Source: Candidatus Caccocola faecipullorum (lineage in GTDB: Bacteria > Synergistota > Synergistia > Synergistales > Synergistaceae). Taken from it: DNA of 9,688 nucleotides. The DNA lies in NCBI GenBank assembly GCA_018716365.1, contig DVKA01000053.1, forward strand, positions 1 through 9,688, given 5' to 3'. Positions 6,777 to 9,688 of the stretch are shown one piece after another (position 1 is the first letter of the stretch; each line of letters opens with the position of its first letter). Below the pieces are notes generated by a model. The model saw only the letters and a program-made list of their open reading frames with translations. It did no database searches and was not told the DNA's origin. The translations under genes were made by a program, and so were the position numbers.

Positions 6777-7840
6777 CTCGCGCGCCCCCCGCCGCGCCGC
6801 CGCAGCATCCATATAAAGACGGGGCCCCCGGCGACAGCCGTCAGTATGCCGACCGGAAGCTCCTCGGGCGCGATGACCATGCGCGCCGCGACGTCCGTCC
6901 AGACGACGAGCACGCTGCCGAGCAGCGCCGCGACGGGCAGCACCTTCTTATGATCCGAGCCGACCAAGAGCCGCGTGAAGTGCGGCACCATGAGGCCGAC
7001 GAAGCCTATCGTGCCGCTGACCGCAATCGTCGTCCCCGCCATCAGCGAGGCGAGCAGCACGAGCAGCTTGTGCGTCCGCCGCACGTCCACGCCGAGCGTC
7101 GCGGCGCTCTCCTCGCCGAGCAGCAGCAGGTTCAGCGCCCTGTGGTTCAGCATCAGCGCCGCCATGCAGAGGACGAGCACCGCGAATGGCAGCGTCAGAT
7201 AGCTCCAGCGCGCGCCCGCGAGGCTGCCCGCCATCCAGAACGACGCGTTGTGTAGGCCGAGCGCGTTCGGCGCGCTCAGCGTGATGATGCGCGTCACGCC
7301 GTCCATAATCATCGCGACGGCGACGCCCGAGAGCAGAAGCTGCGGAATGTTGATGCGCCCGTTGACGCGCGAGAGCGCGTAGACCGCCGTGATGGTCGCG
7401 GCGGAGCCGAGGAAGGCGCTTATCGAAAGCGAGTACGCGCCGAGGAACGAAAAAACGCCGAAGAGCATCCCGAGCGTCGCGGCCGCCGCAGCGCCCGACG
7501 AGACGCCGAGGATGAACGGATCCGCCAGCTGGTTGCGCACGAGCGCCTGCATCGTCACGCCCGTCACGGCGAGCGACGCGCCGACCGTCATGCCGAGCAG
7601 CACGCGCGGCAGCCGCAGGTTCATCACGATGCGCTCGTTCGCCGCGCTCCACGCGGGTTCTATCAAATCTCCGGCGAAGGGCAGGCGCGAGAGCAAAATC
7701 ATAAACGTATCGTCCGGCGGGACCGATACGGGGCCGAGTCCCGACGCTAACGCAACGGACAAAAACGCCGCCGCCGCGAGAACCGCAAGCAGCGCCGGAA
7801 CGCTGCGCCCGTCTATCAAAAAACTTTTCCCGTCGTCCAT
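6773..7840 (-). CDS. ABC importer permease, FecCD/BtuC family
   Basis: A 355-residue inner-membrane permease with about ten predicted transmembrane segments, working as a homodimer in this family. Hallmarks are LRLPRVLLGMTVGASLAVTG (76-95), followed by GVTMQALVRNQLADPFILGVSSG; the LGEESAATLGVDV coupling region (241-253); GTIGFVGLMVPHFTRLLVG (266-284); and a C-terminal ELPVGILTAVAGGPVFIWML. Siderophore, haem and cobalamin importers all share these. I choose ATG 7840 with AAAGGCGG five bases upstream. The open frame reaches a GTG at 7888, but that GTG lies inside a terminator dyad and the extra residues do not resemble the family N-terminus. It is the first gene of the importer operon, behind a 180-base structured leader, so expression is probably controlled by transcript attenuation. 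Confidence 0.97.
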   Translation of the reverse strand: MDDGKSFLIDGRSVPALLAVLAAAAFLSVALASGLGPVSVPPDDTFMILLSRLPFAGDLIEPAWSAANERIVMNLRLPRVLLGMTVGASLAVTGVTMQALVRNQLADPFILGVSSGAAAAATLGMLFGVFSFLGAYSLSISAFLGSAATITAVYALSRVNGRINIPQLLLSGVAVAMIMDGVTRIITLSAPNALGLHNASFWMAGSLAGARWSYLTLPFAVLVLCMAALMLNHRALNLLLLGEESAATLGVDVRRTHKLLVLLASLMAGTTIAVSGTIGFVGLMVPHFTRLLVGSDHKKVLPVAALLGSVLVVWTDVAARMVIAPEELPVGILTAVAGGPVFIWMLRRRGGGRAR

Positions 7841-7845
7841 ATTTA

Positions 7846-7853
7846 CCGCCTTT
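7846..7853 (-). promoter_or_regulatory. Ribosome binding site deciding the ATG 7840 start of the permease
   Basis: AAAGGCGG on the minus strand, five bases before ATG 7840. It is one base off the AAAGGAGG consensus and lies downstream of the leader terminator, which argues against the GTG at 7888. Confidence 0.7.
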
Positions 7854-7877
7854 CTGTCGATTCCAAAACGTTCAGGC

Positions 7878-7904
7878 AAAAAAATCACGAAGACCTCTTC
7901 GTGA
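7878..7904 (-). terminator. Intrinsic terminator in the importer leader (attenuator)
   Basis: On the minus strand TCACGAAGA (7904-7896) pairs perfectly with TCTTCGTGA (7893-7885) across GG. The inner A-T pair is likely open in RNA, giving a 4-base loop. T7 (7884-7878) follows directly. It sits between the promoter at 8057-8029 and the permease start at 7840, so it can only act as a conditional stop for this operon. The two flanking genes are both on the minus strand, and the upstream one already has its own terminator at 8181-8146. Confidence 0.8.
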
Positions 7905-7925
7905 GAAAATCAGAGACCTTCGTGA
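7891..7925 (-). repeat. Near-duplicate 12-14 base repeats around the attenuator
   Basis: On the minus strand TCACGAAGGTCT (7925-7914) and TCACGAAGAGGTCT (7904-7891) differ only by a 2-base insertion. A third ACGAAGG lies in the loop of hairpin P2 (7999-7993). The first copy, as ATCACGAAG, can also pair with the 3' arm of the terminator (CTTCGTGAT), so two alternative stems compete for the same strand. Confidence 0.5.
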
Positions 7926-7947
7926 TCCATTCGTTTTCTTGAAAAAA

Positions 7948-8025
7948 TTCCGCGTTCCTCATGCGCCGGACGGAGTCCCCGTCCATTCCCAGCCTTCGTG
8001 GCTGGAAATATTTTGAGAACGCGAA
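7948..8025 (-). ncRNA. Predicted structured leader RNA, three-way junction (riboswitch candidate)
   Basis: Read on the minus strand, the leader folds into three helices. P1 pairs TTCGCGTTCTC (8025-8015) with GAGGAACGCGGAA (7960-7948), including two bulged G's. P2 is ATTTCCAGCC (8009-8000), loop ACGAA, GGCTGGGAAT (7994-7985), ten pairs with one G-U. P3 is GGACGG (7984-7979), loop GGACT, CCGTCC (7973-7968). P2 and P3 abut without a spacer, while the junction strands are AAAAT (8014-8010) and GGCGCAT (7967-7961). It starts right after the promoter and is followed by a 43-base linker and the attenuator. I do not recognise the class. Conserved cobalamin-riboswitch blocks, which would be expected before a BtuCD-like operon, are not seen. 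The fold is a hand prediction. A dispersed intergenic repeat element is the main alternative. Confidence 0.55.
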
Positions 8026-8028
8026 CCA

Positions 8029-8057
8029 AAAATAACGCACGCGGCCGCGTTTGTCAA
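8029..8057 (-). promoter_or_regulatory. Sigma70 promoter of the ABC importer operon
   Basis: A perfect -35 TTGACA (8057-8052), a 17-base spacer, and -10 TATTTT (8034-8029), all on the minus strand. Transcription would start near 8022, exactly at the foot of the predicted P1 helix. Confidence 0.8.
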
Positions 8058-8059
8058 CG

Positions 8060-8110
8060 CCGCTCTGAACACGCGCCTCACCCCAACTATGATGTTAGCG
8101 CATAGAGCGG
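8060..8110 (-). other. Inverted repeat just upstream of the importer promoter
   Basis: CCGCTCT at 8060-8066 and AGAGCGG at 8104-8110 form a 7-bp dyad around 37 bases, with GCGC blocks near both inner ends. A second possible -35 (TTGACT, minus strand 8122-8117) lies just beyond but lacks a good -10 at normal spacing. This may be a regulator site or chance; I see no gene here. Confidence 0.25.
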
Positions 8111-8145
8111 ACTCAAAGTCAACGGCGCGCGGCTGCGGCGGGTAT

Positions 8146-8181
8146 AAAAAACGCCGCTCCGGCACGTCTGCGGGGCGGCGT
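8146..8181 (-). terminator. Terminator of the CNNM/CorC-type gene
   Basis: On the minus strand ACGCCGC (8181-8175) pairs with GCGGCGT (8157-8151), extended by two or three further C-G pairs past one mismatch, with T6 running off the stem (8151-8146). It lies 30 bases past the stop of the gene ending at 8211. A T-run on the other strand (8185-8189) makes it potentially bidirectional. Confidence 0.8.
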
Positions 8182-8210
8182 GAGTTTTTATCTATGCGGC
8201 AGCGGCGCTC

Positions 8211-9560
8211 TTAGCAAGGCTCGCCGTTTACATCTTCGTCTTTTTCCTTTTCTTTTATCACGGAGACCGTCGCCTTTTCTATCCTGTGGTCGATGATGTC
8301 GGTAACTTTGATGTCGAGTCCTTCGGCCACAATCTCAAAGGTCGTGCCGTCGTCGGGGACGGAGCCGTAGTTTGCGAAGACGAAGCCGCCGAATGTGTCG
8401 TATTCGTCTACCGGCAGCGTTACGCCCAGCTCTTCCGCAGCCTCTTCAAGCGGCGCGCTTCCTTTGATTTCCCATTTGTTGTCGTCAATTTTTTCGATTT
8501 CCGGCGTCTCCTGCGGCTGCGCGTTCTCGTCGTCGAGGTCGCCGACGAGCTGTTCGAGCAGGTCGTTCATCGTCACGATGCCCGCCATGCCGCCCTGTTC
8601 GTCGAGCACTATCGCGAAGTGGTCGCGCGTCTGCTTCATGCGCTTGAAGAGAACGTCGGCGCGCACGCCCTCTGGGACGAAGCAGGGCTGCACGACGGCG
8701 TTCTTCATCACATTCTCGCGCGTTTTGTCGCGCAGGCGGAAATATTCCTTCGCCTTCAGCACGCCGATGACATTGTCTACGCTCTCGTCGCATATCGGAT
8801 AGTTCGAGAAGCGCGTTTCGTTGATCGTCTTCTTCCACGCTTCGGCGCTGTCCTCCATCCAGAGCATCGCCACGTCGCGGCGGTGCGTCGCGAACTCGCC
8901 GACCGGCAGGTCGTCGAACTCGAAGATGTTCTGAATCATCTCTTTGTCCTCTTCGTCTATCGTGCCGTTGCGGCTGCCTGCGTCTACCATGAGGCGGATG
9001 TCCTCCTCGCCGACCTCTTCGTCGTCGGCCCTCGGGTCGATGCCTATGAGGCGCAGAACGCCGTTGGTCGAGGCCGTGAGCAGCCAGACGAGAGGAGCGC
9101 AGAGCTTGGCTATAAACGTAATCATCGCGGACATGCCGAGAGCGAGCTGCTCGGCCTTCTTCATCGCGACGCGCTTAGGCACGAGTTCGCCGAATATGAG
9201 CGTAATGTAAGAAAGTATGAGCGTGATTATGACGACCGAGATGGTGCCGAGCGTCTTCTCAGGGAGCGGCACGCCGAGCGCGACGAAGACCGAGACGAGG
9301 CGGCTTGCAAAGTTGTCGGCCGCGAAGGCGCTCGCGAGGAAGCCCGACAGCGTTATCGCGACCTGTATCGTCGCGAGGAAGGTCGCGGGGTTGTCCGTGA
9401 GCCTCTTGAGCCGTCCCGCGCGCTTGTCTCCGTTCGCCGAGAGCTGTTCGAGCTTTGCGCCGTTGACCGAGATGACCGCTATCTCCGCGCACGCGAAAAT
9501 CGCGTTCGAGATGATGAGCACTACCTGCAAGACTATCTGCCACAATAAGCTTTCTTCCAA
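8211..9560 (-). CDS. CNNM/CorC-type membrane protein (DUF21, CBS pair, CorC-HlyC domain)
   Basis: A 449-residue inner-membrane protein of the family often annotated as hemolysin or HlyC/CorC transporter, linked to Mg2+/Co2+ homeostasis. The DUF21/CNNM membrane domain (about 1-165) has hydrophobic segments near 7-28, 60-82, 105-124 and 137-160 and the family motif GELVPKR (124-130). An acidic linker (DDEEVGEEDIR, 179-189) leads to a pair of CBS domains (about 205-340, second one with FAIVLDEQGGMAGIVTMNDLLEQLVGDL), which bind adenine nucleotides in relatives. The C-terminal CorC/HlyC domain (about 355-430) includes GSAPLEEAAEELGV and DEYDTFGGFV. The start is TTG 9560 with GGGAGG seven bases upstream. 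It is flanked by terminators on both sides, so it seems to be expressed alone. Ion specificity is not predictable from sequence; true haemolysis is not implied. Confidence 0.96.
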   Translation of the reverse strand: MEESLLWQIVLQVVLIISNAIFACAEIAVISVNGAKLEQLSANGDKRAGRLKRLTDNPATFLATIQVAITLSGFLASAFAADNFASRLVSVFVALGVPLPEKTLGTISVVIITLILSYITLIFGELVPKRVAMKKAEQLALGMSAMITFIAKLCAPLVWLLTASTNGVLRLIGIDPRADDEEVGEEDIRLMVDAGSRNGTIDEEDKEMIQNIFEFDDLPVGEFATHRRDVAMLWMEDSAEAWKKTINETRFSNYPICDESVDNVIGVLKAKEYFRLRDKTRENVMKNAVVQPCFVPEGVRADVLFKRMKQTRDHFAIVLDEQGGMAGIVTMNDLLEQLVGDLDDENAQPQETPEIEKIDDNKWEIKGSAPLEEAAEELGVTLPVDEYDTFGGFVFANYGSVPDDGTTFEIVAEGLDIKVTDIIDHRIEKATVSVIKEKEKDEDVNGEPC

Positions 9561-9567
9561 GATGATT

Positions 9568-9573
9568 CCTCCC
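9568..9573 (-). promoter_or_regulatory. Ribosome binding site supporting the TTG start at 9560
   Basis: GGGAGG on the minus strand with a 7-base spacer to TTG 9560. No ATG lies close by in frame, so the rare start codon is well supported. Confidence 0.8.
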
Positions 9574-9601
9574 AGAGTTCAGGCCGCGCGCGGCGGCGGA
9601 T

Positions 9602-9658
9602 AAAAAACAAAAAAAGGGACAGGCCCCTACCGTCAAAATACAGGTACAGGCTTGTCCC
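9602..9658 (-). terminator. Strong terminator hairpin upstream of the CNNM gene
   Basis: On the minus strand GGGACAAGCC (9658-9649) pairs with GGCCTGTCCC (9625-9616) with one G-U, and an inner TACC/GGTA stem (9646-9643 with 9631-9628) extends it. T7-G-T6 (9615-9602) follows. It may end a gene beyond the window's right edge. Because it lies only about 40 bases before TTG 9560, it could equally be an attenuator for the CNNM gene. The last 30 bases of the window hold nothing I can assign. Confidence 0.85.
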
Positions 9659-9688
9659 GTGATTCCATGTTTGCTGCTATTTGTCGTT

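Noticed and set aside
6777..6812. Longer ATPase starting at ATG 6812
   Set aside because: It would overlap the permease by 40 bases and add an unusual Ala/Arg-rich leader. The ATGA overlap at 6776-6773 is the typical operon junction.
7841..7888. Longer permease starting at GTG 7888
   Set aside because: The GTG lies inside the terminator dyad, the extra 16 residues do not resemble FecCD N-termini, and ATG 7840 has a good ribosome binding site.
7930..8110. Cobalamin riboswitch in the importer leader
   Set aside because: Gene context suggests it, but the conserved blocks I would expect (such as the GCCACTG box and the AGTCAGGA-type block) are not present. The helices form a simple three-way junction instead.
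7959..8165. 68-codon minus-strand frame within the importer leader
   Set aside because: No ribosome binding site was identified, it spans the upstream terminator edge, promoter and junction RNA, and its translation shows no domain.
8286..9548. 420-codon open frame on the + strand opposite the CNNM gene
   Set aside because: It is antisense to a gene with complete family domains, its translation is Arg/Val/Glu-rich with no recognisable motif, and no ribosome binding site was identified. It is a by-product of GC-rich codon use.
9633..9668. Eleven-residue leader peptide (minus-strand ATG 9668) running into the upstream hairpin
   Set aside because: No Shine-Dalgarno sequence precedes it and it has no run of a regulatory amino acid.

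Overview
The window looks like chromosomal DNA from a GC-rich diderm bacterium of the phylum Synergistota (Cloacibacillus/Synergistes/Pyramidobacter-like). The main clue is the tail of the subtilisin-like protease at 2656-4923: a Gly-rich/Cys motif, a hydrophobic stretch and a final RKKK, which matches the Synergist-CTERM sorting signal known from that phylum. Cleavable signal peptides without lipoboxes fit an outer-membrane-bearing cell. The genus is inference. No tRNA, rRNA, CRISPR, transposase or phage gene is visible.

Left part, + strand (1-2570): a small redox-flavoured set. It holds an exported Mn-cupin of the hydroxynitrile-lyase-like type, an exported flavodoxin-like protein and, after a GC-rich hairpin-filled gap with its own candidate promoter, a cytoplasmic aldo/keto reductase with a C-terminal double [4Fe-4S] ferredoxin-like tail. 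A bidirectional terminator (2615-2654) separates these genes from the convergent genes to the right.

Middle, - strand (7840 down to 2656): a three-gene FecCD/BtuCD-type ABC importer operon in the order permease, ATPase, substrate-binding protein. It should move a metal chelate (siderophore, haem or corrinoid) from periplasm to cytoplasm. Permease and ATPase overlap by ATGA. Next comes a secreted S8 protease with its own promoter, located just after the binding-protein stop codon.

The most interesting stretch is the leader of the importer operon (about 8057 down to 7841). It has a good sigma70 promoter, then a predicted three-way-junction RNA of roughly 78 nt, then a perfect terminator dyad with a U7 tract, and only then the ribosome binding site and ATG. 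This is riboswitch-like architecture, but I cannot match it to a riboswitch class I know, and the cobalamin-riboswitch hallmarks are not seen. A dispersed intergenic repeat is the main alternative.

Right part, - strand (9560-8211): a CNNM/CorC-type membrane protein (DUF21, CBS pair, CorC-HlyC domain) with its own downstream terminator. A strong terminator hairpin also lies about 40 nt upstream of its start, leaving no room for a promoter between them. Two of the seven genes (1440 and 9560) start with TTG, and several starts were moved inward from the longest open frame because of Shine-Dalgarno placement.
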